NCBI GenBank assembly: GCA_030490835.1
Contig: CM059971.1
Coordinates: 1,930,545-1,994,544, forward strand
Origin: Annona cherimola
Taxonomy: Eukaryota > Streptophyta > Magnoliopsida > Magnoliales > Annonaceae
Length of the DNA: 64,000 nucleotides
Direction: 5' to 3'
This document shows, piece by piece, positions 21,541-34,200 of the stretch. Made by a program: the position numbers and the translations under genes. The notes under the pieces are model-generated. The model worked only from the letters and a program-made list of their open reading frames with translations, ran no database searches and was not told where the DNA came from. Every line of letters starts with the position of its first letter. The first letter of the stretch is position 1.

Positions 21541-22091
21541 ACAGAATTGCTAGAGGGTTGACATTTATAAGACAGTTGTAGCGTATTGCTCTTGAATATA
21601 TAAGACAAAATATACTTCCTGAAAATGTCAGAAGATGCTTAAATATATACTCCCTTGGGAGTAAATAATAAACAATGAAGACAAAATCAGTCGTACAAAT
21701 GGTGGAGAATGTTTCAATACATGAGGAGCAAAATTTTATTTTTTGAAAATTTTTCATAAAACTATTAATATAATTGTATTTAATTTATAAGTCAAAATTT
21801 ACCATTTTTGAATACATATATATTTTTAAATTTTTTTAAAATGAAGGTACTATAGCTATTTTTAAGTGACTAAAATATCTTTGTTATAAAAAAAACTTTA
21901 AAAAATATATTTAAAAAAATACTGTTTTGCACCCTAGTACATTGAAACATTCCCAGCAAATGTTGCATTTTATCTTTCAAAAAGTTTAGCTTCAGAGCCC
22001 AATGTTGGTGTGTCATTTCTAGTAGCTTGAGAGCAATTTTGTTAAAAATAGGTGTATATACAAGACATCATAGTAAAAATACAGCACATAC

Positions 22092-22097
<6 letters not shown>

Positions 22098-22142
<45 letters not shown>
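22098..22142. repeat. (TA)n microsatellite
   Basis: About 22 uninterrupted TA dinucleotides. The partner copy at 47128-47160 is shorter. Confidence 0.95.
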
Positions 22143-22147
<5 letters not shown>

Positions 22148-22734
22148 ACGGATCGGTTCCGGATACCCAACATATCTACCCTACAAATATCTTATTTGGA
22201 ATGGAGTAATAATTTTAGCTTTACTTATACTCATGGATAATATTTTGTACTCTACCTTATCCAAATTAGGGTATGAAATTGGTGTTTAGCTTTTTAAGAA
22301 TAGTTGCCAACTCGCCATGATTTATCCATTCCCTCCGAAAATTTTCTTTAAAATCTCATAAAAGGTAAATTATAAGTTGATACTTATCCTTGGCGCAAGC
22401 CGGCGGGCTAGATTGGCCGTTAAAGAGAACCGGCCTGCATGCCTTATTTCTTATGTCATTGCCACCGCGAATTACGTGCCTCTCTTATAACTTACAAGGC
22501 ACGTTAATTTGTTGCCAGTACGATTTTTAATTTCAACTCTTAAAACAGATGTTAGCATATCCTAAGAAATAGAAAAGGTTTTATATTGATCTTGTCCATG
22601 GTGCCCTAATTTTCACTTAAAAATTGTAATATTTTAATCCTAATAGCTCAAATAGTAGCATAGCACTTGTTAGGACTTAGGAGTCGATCAATAATGTATA
22701 TGGCCTAGAGAACATGTCAAATAAAATCGGGCCC

Positions 22735-22990
22735 TGATACCATGCACTCTGGAGTGCACTTAGTTACAGTGCACTCGGATGCATTTAACTTATATTTTTA
22801 ATTTTTTTTGAAAAGATTTTTATATAATTGTTAATCTAAGTATATTTAACATGTATATCTATTTTTACCATTTTCTGAATATTTTAGATATTTATTTTTA
22901 ATTTTTAAAAAACAGTAGTATTTTCGGTAATTTAAAAAAAATTTAAAAATGGTTTAAATGCAAGTACACCCGGGTGCATTTAGCCTCAAC
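22735..22990. mobile_element. Degenerate foldback element
   Basis: Contains TGCACTCTGGAGTGCA and CAGTGCACTCGGATGC at the left, the family core (GTTAATCTAAGTATATTTAAC, GTAGTATTTTCGGTAATTT), and TACACCCGGGTGCATTTAGCCTC at the right. The right arm is shortened, so it is not a full palindrome. The partner copy is at 47735-47960. Confidence 0.6.
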
Positions 22991-23139
22991 TAGAATTATC
23001 TTCCTATCTTATTATTTAATATACCCGAATAGGAGGTGGGAAAGATTTCATCAAATTCCACCTAAATCACAGATCACAGATACCAAACGTACACACTCAT
23101 ACATATATCAAGGAGAGGTCCGTACAGTTGGGTCAACAA

Positions 23140-24390
23140 CTCATGATTAGTAATCAAAGAGAGGTTAGTACAGTTTGTTTATAATTCATGAAGAATTAAT
23201 CATTTTTAATATTTATTTTTTATATAATCCATCGCTATTAACAGTGGAATCAATATTTTAATGATATATATATATATATATGAAAGTTGATTTTTTAAAT
23301 AAATGATTAGTGTTAGAACTCTTTATTGATTATATAGAATTATATTTTGAGTAGTTTATCATTTTATTTTGTATTATTCAACTGCCAATAACTCAATTTT
23401 CTAACATGTTAACGACTTGCAAGCCAATCTATTTATGTTAAATGGATCAAAATTAGAATTGAGATTTGTATAAATGGATTATAAAATGAATTAGGGTTGA
23501 TATTTTTAAAAAGTTAGCGTTAAGGGTAACCTCCAACCTAAATAACCTAACTAGATTACACCCTTAAATATGCAGACCACCATGAACTCTTACACAATAA
23601 TCCACATCGATACTAGAAAAAGCTTTTCCCTAGTTATAACATAAAAACATTTAAAATGTGAAGTATATGTTAAAATCATAAATTATCATATTATTTCGTG
23701 CTGTTGTGTAATTTTTTCTACCTATATATCATCCTTGTTAACTATAAGAAACTACGTAGGAAACACTTGTAGGGGTGTAATTGGGTTGAGGCTAACTTGT
23801 AACTCAGTTAATTTAACCCTATTTTTATTTGATTAGGCTAGATATTTTCAATCCATCCACCTGGTTACACAACTCATTCAAGCCATTTAATTAGATGGAT
23901 TGGTTATGGATTGAGCTTGTCTAACTTGATGCTCCCATCAATCTAAGTAATTTGACTATGATTCATGAAGAATTAATACTTTTTAATAGTTATTTTATAA
24001 GTTATCTATAGCTATTAACAATGGAATCAACATGTTATTGAAATATATATATATACACACACGCACGCACATATATATGAAAGTTGATTTTTAAATACAA
24101 TTAGATGACTAATGTTAGAACTCTTTATTGATTAGACATATTATATTTTGAGTAGTTTATCATTTTATTTTGTATTGTTCAACCATCGACAACTCATTTT
24201 ATTAAGACGTTCACAACCCACAAGTTGATCCATTTATGTTAAATGGATTACAGTTAGAATTGAGATTTTTATAAATGGATTATAAAATGAATTAGGATTA
24301 AAATATTTTGAAGAAGTCAGGGTTAGTTAGCCTCCAACCCGAATAACCTAACTACATTACACCCTTAAATATGTGTACCATCAATAGCTC
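23140..24390. repeat. Direct duplication with hAT-like ends
   Basis: About 23150-23590 and 23945-24390 align (ATTCATGAAGAATTAAT, GAACTCTTTATTGATTA, GAGTAGTTTATCATTTTATTTTG, AACCTAACTA, ATTACACCCTTAAATATG). The sequence between them opens with TAGGGGTGTAATTGGGTT (about 23777), which resembles the inverted right end ATTACACCCTTA at about 24366. The inner segment could therefore be a relic hAT-type element of about 590 bp. Confidence 0.6.
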
Positions 24391-25048
24391 CTACACAATC
24401 TCTAAAATAACGATAATATTTATTGTCATTTTCTATTTCACTAGGGATATTTTTAAAGTGTACATCTTCAGGCTTTAATATGTCAAATGACATTCTAAAT
24501 TGATTTAAGAATAGCCTAATTATCAAAAAAATAGAATAAAATATCTATTGACGATTTCTCTGGATTGTTGCAAACGCTATTGAACTAGTCTATTTGCAAA
24601 CTTTTAACTGCATTTTAAAAAATGACCACTAGAAGTTTGTATATAAAGATTATTGTCCAAAATTTTGTGAACTATTGGATTTTCGTAGTTACTACATGAT
24701 TTTTTGCATAATTAATTATTATTTATTAACCTACATACAATATGATTTAGAAGAAATTATTGGAAGTAATTTATATTAAATCATACATAATTATCTTACT
24801 CATTAAGTTTTACCAAAGAAGTGTGTTTTTTTAGATCACTAAGTTTGTGATGAAGAAGATAAGAAATATTGTTTTGTTTATTTTAACTACGATAAGTGTT
24901 TGCATTAGTGGACTATTGATGTTTAGAATTTTTTCAATCTCATGCTTCCGACGAATCATCCACGTTAAGAGCAAATGCAATGCATCTCATGTTATACAAA
25001 AATTGGAGACTAGGAAGTCTCCTTGCTGGCGTGAATTCTTCACGAAGC
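24391..25048. other. AT-rich intergenic sequence
   Basis: No gene supported. The 93-residue frame starting at 24847 runs into a foldback arm and shows no domain. Confidence 0.4.
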
Positions 25049-25275
25049 GGGTTCCAGTCTTATGCACTCGAGTGCATTCAGTCTCAATGCACCTGAGCGC
25101 ATACACCCATCTTTTTAAATTTTTTTGAAATTTTTTTACAATTGTTAATTTAAGTGTATTTAATATATATATATATATATCAATTTTTATTATTTTCTAG
25201 AGATTTTTAAATATTTTTATTTTTTAAAATTAGTAGCATTTTAGTAATTTTAAATTACTAAAAATGTCACTGATT
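25049..25275. mobile_element. Half foldback element (one arm)
   Basis: Left arm only: CTTATGCACTCGAGTGCATT, TCTCAATGCACCTGAGCGC, then the shared stem (TTAATTTAAGTGTATTTAA, GTAGCATTTTAGTAATTTTAAATTACTAAAAATG). It stops just past the palindrome centre. Confidence 0.65.
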
Positions 25276-25669
25276 CAATGCAACAAAAATCATATATTGC
25301 AATCAAAAAATTGCAACCTTGTTGCTTTTGGTTGCTACTAGGTAAGTTATTGCAACTATGTTGGCTTTAGTTCCTATTGCTTTGAATCATCCGCGTTTCC
25401 TGGCAAATGCTCCATCTTCGGTGTCACTTGCTTAGAATTTTCCTGGTGTGGGCCATCCTCCTTCTGCTTTGTCATGCGTATGCATGCAAGTTGCTAATTC
25501 TGATTTCTAAAGATAAACGTACTCATTACTTGCCCTCCAAACATTTCTCTTCATAAATAGAGCCGCACATGCATCGGTCGTATAACTATCAAAGCCAATA
25601 CGATGAGATAACTCATTAGGGGCGGAGAAGGGGTTTTCGGTGGATCTTAACAGTAGAAAAAAGGTGTCT
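25276..25669. other. Intergenic sequence
   Basis: No feature recognised apart from short repeated words. Confidence 0.35.
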
Positions 25670-25678
25670 GTGCTTGAG

Positions 25679-26037
25679 GGACTCTGATCGCCTGCTCCCG
25701 GGTGCTTATACCCATTTATTTATTTTTTTTTTTGAAAATTTCTCCTAAACAGTGTTAATCCAGGTGTATTTAACATGTGGATAAGTTTTTACCATTTTTG
25801 GAGTATTTTAGATATTTATTTTTGATTTTTGAAAATCAGTGGCATTTAAATTACTAAAATGCCACTGATTTTCAAAAATAAAAAATAAATATTTAAAATA
25901 CTCCAAAAATGGTAAAAACTTATACACATGTTAAATACACATAGATTAACAATTTTATAAAAAAAATTTAAAAAAAAATTAAAAAATGGGTATAAGCTCC
26001 CGAGAGCAGGGAACGGTGCCTGCTCTAATCAGGCTCC
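25679..26037. mobile_element. Foldback hairpin element FB-2 (359 bp) with 9-bp target duplication
   Basis: Almost the whole element is one inverted repeat. The left arm runs GCTCCCGGGTGCTTATACCC, AACATGTGGATAAG, TTTTTACCATTTTTGGAGTA, AATCAGTGGCATTT, and the right arm is the inverse of these (AAATGCCACTGATTTT, TACTCCAAAAATGGTAAAAA, GGGTATAAGCTCCCGAGAGC). The loop is only a few bases (AAATTA). Flanks are GTGCTTGAG at 25670-25678 and GTGTTTGAG at 26038-26046, a 9-bp target duplication with one mismatch. It encodes nothing. Confidence 0.88.
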
Positions 26038-26046
26038 GTGTTTGAG

Positions 26047-26350
26047 GGTAGGATTTTGGGTGTTGAAAGATTTCTTTTTTTTTAAATGTTAGCGCGTGAG
26101 AGTAGGATTTTGATTTCAATTGTTATATATGAGAGAATAAAAAAGGTGAGTGAGAGTAGATTCTTGGGTGGTGGGAGATTTGAGATTTAAAAGAAATTCT
26201 ACTCTCACCACTGATAGTTGTGTAAAAATGATTGAAAAGTAAAATAATTATACAGGAATATGTGAAAACATAATTAAAAATATCATACTTGTAAAGAGTG
26301 AAAAGTTTTAATTTGAAAACTTTTATGGATTACGAAACACTTTTTCAATT
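26047..26350. mobile_element. MITE relic (family M1)
   Basis: M1 words at 26215-26330 (TAGTTGTGTAAAAATGATTG, AAAGTAAAATAATTATACAGG, GAGTGAAAAGTTTTAATTTG). It is preceded by GTGAGAGTAG-type short duplications at 26092-26160. Boundaries are unclear. Confidence 0.45.
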
Positions 26351-26354
26351 AGAA

Positions 26355-27060
26355 TTTCTTTTGCACTGCTTGATAAGAATTTTATTTGACAACCTTTGCT
26401 TTTTCTCTAAATTCTTTCATTGAACTTTTGAAATTCTTTGATTTTTGGCTTACCTACCCAAGCCGAAAGTCCAAAATAACTCTGAATCGTCTTTCCAACA
26501 ATGCCTAACATATGTTCAATCTCCCTTTTTGAAGTCTCCTTTGTGTTTTTACTTTAAAAAACTACTGTTTTCTATATATTCATTTTTTTAACCCACACAT
26601 TCTCCTTAAGTTGCATTAATTTCAGTGCACAATTCACTTCTTCCCTATTAGCTTTCAAGAAAAGAGTTGCATCATTGGTGAAAACAAAAGATTAGATATA
26701 GATGGACTACGCTTACTTAATTTGATTTTGTTGAAGTCATGGGCATTCTATGCATCCCACGGGATTGAAGACAAGCCCTCCATAAAATAAGAACAAATAA
26801 GGTGATAACTAGTCTTTATGCCTCAAACTTCAGTTAGCCATAAAAGTGGAAGATTTGAAACCATTGATAATTACCCGGAAAGAAGAAAATGAGATACAAC
26901 AAAATATCCACCCAATCCACTTTTCACTAAAACTCATTTTCCTCATAGTTGAACTAAAAAATTCTCATTCTACTCTATCGTACGCCTTAGCCATAATCAA
27001 TTTAATCGTAGCTTCCTCCTTTTTTCAACTATGACTCTCACTGAGGGAATAAAGAGTTCA
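26355..27060 (-). pseudogene. LINE (L1-type) reverse-transcriptase relic
   Basis: On the minus strand, broken frames spell characteristic L1-type RT segments. These are MAKAYDRVE (usual MSKAYDRVEW), MRKMSFSEKWIGWI, a VIINGF element, LSPYLF, a degraded catalytic FTNDATLFLKAN (usual FADDSLLF, so the first Asp of the catalytic pair is lost), and YFGLSAWVGKPK (usual YLGLPTWVG). Several stops and frameshifts make it non-functional. The order from 27020 down to 26420 is right for one element. Both ends are missing. Confidence 0.85.
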
Positions 27061-27360
27061 GGAACTATCAACATATTATCTAATATGAGGAACTAATCTT
27101 TATTTTAGTCTAGTGATGGAATCACGTTGATACAAGGTCCAAAAACAAAATATAGGCCCCTTGATATTATGTTTATATAGTTGCAACCTCATAGTCAATT
27201 GCTATGACTATTTCTGTTCTCCTTAAATAATTCCTTGGGCTTTTTCTGTTATTGTTGGCATATCGCATTTACTTCTGTAAAGAAACTGTGATTATGTAAG
27301 ACACCCATTGCTAATAAAATAATATAACTTCTTCCATTTTTTTCATATTTTACTATTCTG

Positions 27361-27668
27361 ATGGTTAATAGAAAATTCACTCTATCAATTGTATTTAGTA
27401 TTATTTATAGTATTGTAGAAGCTTTTTATTTGTCTAATATTATTGGGAATGTGCACATTAAAATTCAACGTAATAAATATACAAATGCAGATTGGGCAGG
27501 ATCTAGAGGATGGAAAAGTAACTACAAAATATTGTACTTTTGTTGATAGAAATATTGTAATGTACAGAGTGAAAAATAAATTATTGTAGTCAAATCAATT
27601 GCTAAGGTAGAGTATGATAAGTGAATTAATTTGGTTAAAATCTGTTTTACAAGAACTAAATTTCAAAA
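27361..27668 (+). pseudogene. Ty1/copia RNase H relic
   Basis: Reads VNRKF, then YTNADWAGS (the hallmark TDADWAG of copia RNase H), then a diverged KSTSGY region, and in shifted frames SIAKVEY and SELIWLKSVLQELNFKTH, all in the usual order. Two TGA/TAG stops and a frameshift are present. It ends exactly where the duplicated NLR 3' flank starts (about 27670). No LTR is visible nearby. Confidence 0.85.
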
Positions 27669-27669
27669 C

Positions 27670-28755
27670 ACATGGGCTATGCCTTATTCATAAATAAAAT
27701 GGGCTTGCACATTTACAGAGCTTGTTACGTTTCTCATCTTTACTTCAGTTTGCATATTTTGCTTTTTGGTTTCACTTATTTTCTTTTCCTTACATTACGT
27801 TCTTTATCAAAAACGATTGAGTTCCAACGCATTCTTTATCATAGACAACAACAATGTAGTTGTCAAAATAAAGACTTATTAGACAACAATAATGTTACAT
27901 AGTCTCGTAGAAAATGAGAATAAACAACAGAGTCAACCAAAAATAAACTCATAGACCACAATTTTACATGAAAACTCCTGTTTGTGAAAGGGAAAAAAAC
28001 TACAGGACTTAGTCCAAGCATATCTTCCACTATATTCTAATGAAGTTAAGAGTGCAACGTCATTTCTAATGAAAACAAGAATATCTTGTCATCATGACTT
28101 GGATATTAGAGGCACATCAAAAAAAAAAAAAAGAAAAAAAAAGAGAGAAGAAGATGAATATCACCGAGAATAAGATAAATAACAAAACAAATCCTGCTTC
28201 AAAAAACCTGTAGTAGAAGAAAACGCCAAAAAAAAAAAAAACCGAACGCCGCCTTCTTCAGCATCCGCTTCATTGTCCAACATCTGTTGTATTGTCCCTT
28301 CTCCACATAACACTGTAAAAGCAGACCCAGTAATATAGTGAATGGTGACACCTACTTCAAGTGAAAAGACAAAGATGAATTATCATGCTGTTGAAGAAAA
28401 AGAGCAGAGAAAGAAATTAATTATAAGAAAAGATGTCCTAACCTCTCTTGAATTCTTATGCTTTTCAATCATATTTGCCAATGATGATAATCACTTCTCT
28501 TTGTTAGAGACTCAAGACTGATCTTTGCTATGGAATCATAAATCTGACCACATTTCTTAACACCATTCTCATAGCTGCAAATAATAAAAAAAATCTTTCT
28601 TTCATTTGTTTTTCTAGAATTGCAGCACTCAAAACTTTAAAAAAAATAAGATTGTAGAATTGAACAATAAATAGATATGAAGGATCACAATGCTAGATAA
28701 TCAGAGGTATGCACGCCTAATCTTTCTAAATGTGCCCAATATGAAATGATGATGT
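27670..28755. repeat. Extra copy of the NLR 3' flank
   Basis: Aligns to 29736-31010 and to 1300-3290. It shares GGGCTATGCCTTATTC, TTTTCTTTTCCTTACAT, CATCATGACTTGGATAT, CACCGAGAATAAGATAAATA and GTGACACCTACTTCAAGTG. It ends at about 28755 and abuts the next copy head to tail, so the 3' flank of NLR2 is itself tandemly duplicated. No NLR coding sequence accompanies it. Confidence 0.85.
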
Positions 28756-31206
28756 TTTCATACCATGCTTATGTTTTCAAACATTATGGTCAAGTTATGT
28801 TGAATTATCATGCTTTCTCAAATACAAATTAAAATTATAAACTAAAAATATTTTATAAATGATTCAAATATTATAAATACTATGTAAATCACATAAAATT
28901 TGTTAAAATTTAATCCATCAAGAAACTTAAAATTTACATAAGAAAGTACAAGAAATGTTAAAAATTAAATCAAAATTCCTACTTGCCCAGTATTCGTAAA
29001 TCGATTCTTTTTTCTCAAATTTCAATATTTGGCTCAACCATTGAATCCTCCATCATTGAAATATATATATAAAAATTTAACAATGCAATTTCTATAATTT
29101 TCTCCCAACTTCACACTATATAAGTAATCTATAGCCTTTTTTTAATTTTATATTGGCATGTGTAGTTAAAATTCTTTATCTCATATTGAAAATTTCCTTT
29201 CTTAACTTCTTCCAACAAAATAAGATTAAATCTACTTCATCTCAAATATATTAAATCAAACTATAAACTCTTACTAATCTCTAAGTTTTTTTTTACAAAA
29301 ATCTAACACTAAGATTGACCCACAAAATTCAACTTTAAATAATAAAAACTCTCATTTTTCCATGATTTAAATAATCATTATAAATATATAAATTCCACTG
29401 GATTTAATTTATTGCTCATATTAATTAATTACATATATACTCAATCAAATTTTCATCAAGCAATATTATCAATACAGATGTAGTAATCATTCCAGTTGAA
29501 CCATTTGATAACCTTATACATTATTAATACAAGTCTAATATGTAGATACGTATTAATTGATAACCACTATGAAGCAAAGCATCCAACAAATTCTCATGTA
29601 TAAAATTCAATTCAAGTACTAACCTTATGGACAAACTATTGAACGTCCATGCATCCATGACTCTCATTAAATTACTGGTGAATATAAATTATTATATGAA
29701 CTGATTTAACAAAACTATTTTTAATATTACGCTCACAAGTTGCATGGGCTATGCTTTATTCATAAATAAAATGGGCTTGCATATTTACAGAGCATGTTAT
29801 CTTTCTCATCTTTCCTACACCTTGCATATTTTTCTTCTCTACTCATAAATAAAATGTGCATTATCATATTTGCAAATTGGTAGAATAATTAAAACCATCT
29901 AAATAACAGAACTACTTCTTAGGTTCACTTATTTTCTTTTCCTTACATTTAAAAACTCATAATATACATTCTTTATCAAAAACAATTGAGTTCTAACACA
30001 TCTTTATCATAGACAACAACAATGTAGTTGTCAAAACAGAGACTTATTAGACAAACATAATGTTACATAATCTAATAGAAAATGAGAATAAATTAGAGTT
30101 TGGTTTGGTGATGACCTTTTGTGTAGGTTAAATAGGCATTCCAGCTTTTAAGAAATAAACAACAGAATTAGTCAAAAATAAACTCATAGACCACAATTGT
30201 ACATGGAAATCTCTACTTGTAAAAAAAAAAAAAACCCACGGGACTTAGTCTAGGCATATCTTCCACTATCTTCTAATGAAGTTAAGAGTGCAACATCTTC
30301 TCTAATGAAAACTAGAATATCTTTTCATCACAACTTGGATATCAGAAGCACATTTAAAAAAAAAAAAAAGAAAAAAAGAGAGAAGAAGATGAATATCACC
30401 GAGAATAAGATAAATAACAAAACAAAGCCTGCTTCAAAAAACCTGTTGTAGAAGGAAATGCCAAAAAAAAAAACCGAACACCGCCTTCTTCAGAAATTCA
30501 TTGCAAGGAGTTTGATAGTCCAACATCCGCTTTATTGTCCCTTCTCCGCATAACACGTACAGCAGACCAGTAATACAGTGAATGGTGACACCTACTTCAA
30601 GTGAAAAGGCAGAGATGAATTATCATGTTGTTGAAGAAAAAGAGCGGAGAAAGAAGTTAATTATAAGAAAAGATGTCCTAACCTCTCTTGAATTCTTATG
30701 TTTTGCAATCATACTTGCCAATGATGATAATCACTTCTTCTTTGTTAGAGATTCAAGAGTGATCTTTGCTACCGAATTATGAATCTGACCACATTTCTTT
30801 ACACCATTCTAATATCTACAAATAATTAAAAAAATCTTTCTTTCATATTTTTTCTAGAATTGCAGCACAAAACTTGAAAAAAAAAAAGAGATTATAGAAA
30901 TGAATAATCAATAGATATGAAGGATCGCAATGTTAGATAATCAGAGACATGCACATCTAATCTTTCTAAATATGCCGCACATGAAATGATTATGTTCTTG
31001 AAAACCGAGAAAATGAGGATTCTAGTGGAAAAAGGGCAGATAATATTATTTTTGAAATCACACTTCTCATCAGGTTGGACGTTAGATCTTAACTAGAAAT
31101 TTAGAATTTGAAAGAGTACCTTGTTAGAATTTGAAACTTCTCGCTAGTATAAATGGCTCACTTAGATGAGGTGGCCATCAAAATCTACAAAATCTTGGGC
31201 AAGTCG
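28756..31206. repeat. NLR2 3' flank (paralogous to 300-3443)
   Basis: Collinear with the NLR1 flank, lacking the segment 1456-2270 that holds the SINE. It continues without break into the last bases of the NLR coding region: AAATCTTGGGCAAGTCG corresponds to the NLR1 C-terminal tail. Non-coding. Confidence 0.85.
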
Positions 31207-34200
31207 TTACCTCCTTCCTTCGCTAGATCTGAGTTTTTGGAGTTCCCCTATCTCCTCTGGCAGCGACCGTAAATTCTTCAAGTCATAGATGTCAAGTCTT
31301 TCTAATGACTCTAATTTTCCTAATGACTCTGGCAGATAAGTCAACAACACTAAATGATAAAGTCGGATTGACTTTAATTTTTTGAGTTGTCCCAACCCCT
31401 CAGGTAGTGATCGTAACTTTCTCAATTCATTGATATCAAGGTACTCTAATGACTCCAATTGTCCCAACGAATCTGGTAGATAAGTCAACGTCTGTAAAGC
31501 ATCAAGTTTGAGCGATTGGAGTTTTTTGAGTTGCCCCAATCCCTCAGGAAGTGACTCCATTTTGTAGCATTTTTTAATTGTAAGATACTCTAGCGATGGA
31601 AGCTGTGTCAACCCATCAGGCAGAGACTTCAATTCCGAACAATCGCTAATGGAAAGATGTCGCAAATCCAACAAGTGCTCCCATCCTTCATTTGAGAGAG
31701 TTTCATTTCTCATGTTGATAATGAAAAATTCCTTTAGTTTTGGAAGATGTGGTAGACCACTTGATAAAAATTCACCGCTATTATCTAAAGTGAATTTTTC
31801 AAGAAGCGAAAAGGAAGGGGAGCACCCTGTCCCTTTAAGTCTATAACAATTAAGTAACTCTAGATTCTTTAGAGGAGCATTGACAAGATGATGTGGTAGC
31901 CCCTCCAATTTGGGACAGTACTGAATCCTCAAGTCAGAAAGATGTGGCATAATGTTTACATCTTCGTCAAATTCTAATATCAACTCCCATTCCTCCAGTT
32001 CATGCATCAATCGAAATTCTAGCTGTTCAAGCTTTGGAAACGCCATTGTTATTCCTTTTCCAACAACATCATTACTATTATTCCCATAGTACCATTCACG
32101 ACTCACCTTTTTGATGTCAACATCCTGCATCATAAGATATTTGAGTGCAGGTAACTTCCCTAGACCAGCCAAATTATTTTGTTCACACCGGATAACAACA
32201 CCTTCTATTTCCAACTTGGTTAACTTTACAAAAGATGAATCCTCCAGCCAACTTGGCAACTTTGAACTACGCCCATTGCAATCTAGTTTGAGCTCACCAA
32301 GATTCTCATGAGGACGTAAGCCTTCCAGCACACTATCTACATCACATCTTCTTGATGTACCAACCTCTTCATCGCTGTCCGATCTATACGATGACATAGG
32401 AAGCTCATTAGCTCCGTCTGATGACATTTCCAGAACCAATTTATGAAGGTGTTGCTTCTTCCACAATTCTGCTTTCATGGCTTCTTGACTACTCGGCACC
32501 CTCTCCAAGTGTTCTATTGTTAGATTTCCTTGGAGATCATTGAGCTGTTTCAATTCATTAATCTCGCATCCTCCTTCACCCCCCACGATGAATTTACATA
32601 GGCTTTTGAGTGAAGTCATTTTGCCCATCCCTTTTGGCAAATGCTCAAGGCAATAAGTATGCTCAATTTCAAGATGCCTCAATCCGACCATTCCACCTAT
32701 ATCTGTTGGTAATTTTTTCAGTTCGAAACAACCATTGAGTTCCAATGTGTGCAAATTGCGGCAATGTGTCAGTGAATCCGACAACTCCACTATTTTCGAA
32801 TAACTTAAGTCAAGATATGTCAAGTGCTTCAAGTTTCCAATATCATTTGGCAACTCCACTATTTTCGAATGACTTAAGTCAAGATATGTCAAGTGCTTCA
32901 AGTTTCCAATAGCATTTGGCAGCTCGAACAACTCTGAATTACGTAAGTTCAGATATTTCAAGTACTTCATTTTCCCAATGACAATCGGCAACTCCACTAT
33001 CCAAGACTCTGACAAGTCCAAATATCTCAAACGCTTTAGCTTCCTAATAGTTCTTGGCAATGTCTTAATTTTTGCAGACCTGAAATCGAGTGCCCTAAGA
33101 AACCTTGCATTGAGAAAAATTTTATCAAGGCCAATATCAGTTCTATCATAACCACGTAGAAATAGTGTTCGCAATGTTTTTGCTCCAAATAAAGAAGTGA
33201 GATTGATGTTCAGATCATTTTCACTCAAAACGATTGATGCATGACGAACATTAGTAGGACACTGGTTTGGCTTCTCACCCACATAGACATAAGTTTCATC
33301 CTTTGTGATATATTCTGCTAAATCATGGAGAAGGTCATGCATTTTGCACCTACTTCTATCATCACTAGCTTCTTGAAATATAGACCGTTCCAGTAAATGA
33401 TTAAAATATTCTGCAGCAATGTTTTCTACCTCCCTGGTTCCCTGTGCATGAATTAAACCTTGGGCAACCCATAATTTAACCAACTGATCCTTCTCCATCA
33501 CTGTATCTTTCGGAAATATCGAACAATATGCAAAACATGGTTTTAGAGGCGGTGGAAGATTATGATAGCTGAGCCACAATGCTGGTAAAATTTTACTTTT
33601 GGCTTCCGGCAAGGACCACATTGTACTCTCTGAAATTTTTTGCCAGTTTTCTACTGACGTCTTGCCATTCATGGCACTGCCCATGACCTTAATTGAAAGG
33701 GGCACTCCATTGCACTCTTTCACTATTTTTCTTCCTATAGCTTCGAAATTAGAATGATCTTTATCATTTCTCCCAGCGAAAGCTCTGCTACTAAACAATC
33801 TCCAAGAATCATCTTCTGATAAGCCTTGCAACCCAATGTGGATGGCATTCATGATGTTTGCTACCTTTAGAGTCCGGGTTGTAACTAAGATTCTACTTCT
33901 AGCAGCCCCACTTTTGAAAGATGCTTGCAGTGTGTTCCACTTTTCTTCATCCTCATTCCAGACATCATCAAGAACAACCAAAAAGCGTTTCCCATCCAGC
34001 TTGTCATGAAGTTGTTTTTGCAATGGGCTGAGCTCATCGGTGATAGTATTTTCCTTTAGATGATGCAAAATTGCTTTGATGACCTTGGCCACATTGAAAA
34101 CTTCAGTCACACAAACCCACGAAAACAAATCAAAATGTTTGCACAAGCTACTGTCATTGTAGATTTCCCGAGCAAGTGTGGTTTTGCCGAGCCCTGCAAT

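Larger units (their letters stand above)
21560..23380. repeat. Segmental duplication C, copy 1 (partner 46260-48300)
   Basis: Collinear with 46260-48300: GAATATATAAGACAAAATATAC, CAGTCGTACAAATGGTGGA, GCAAATGTTGCATTTTATC, TTATCCATTCCCTCC, AAACAGAT(G/C)TTAGCATATCC, CATATATCAAGGAGAGG/CAAAGAGAGG. It contains a half foldback at about 21735-21960, a (TA)n tract at 22098-22142 and another half foldback at about 22735-22990. Non-coding. Confidence 0.85.

Noticed and set aside
22098..22142. Regular repeats as a possible CRISPR array or regulatory array
   Set aside because: Simple TA microsatellite; no spacers, and the genome is a plant's.
24847..25128. 93-codon plus frame with a hydrophobic start
   Set aside because: It runs into a foldback arm, has no domain and appears in no second copy; chance is likelier.
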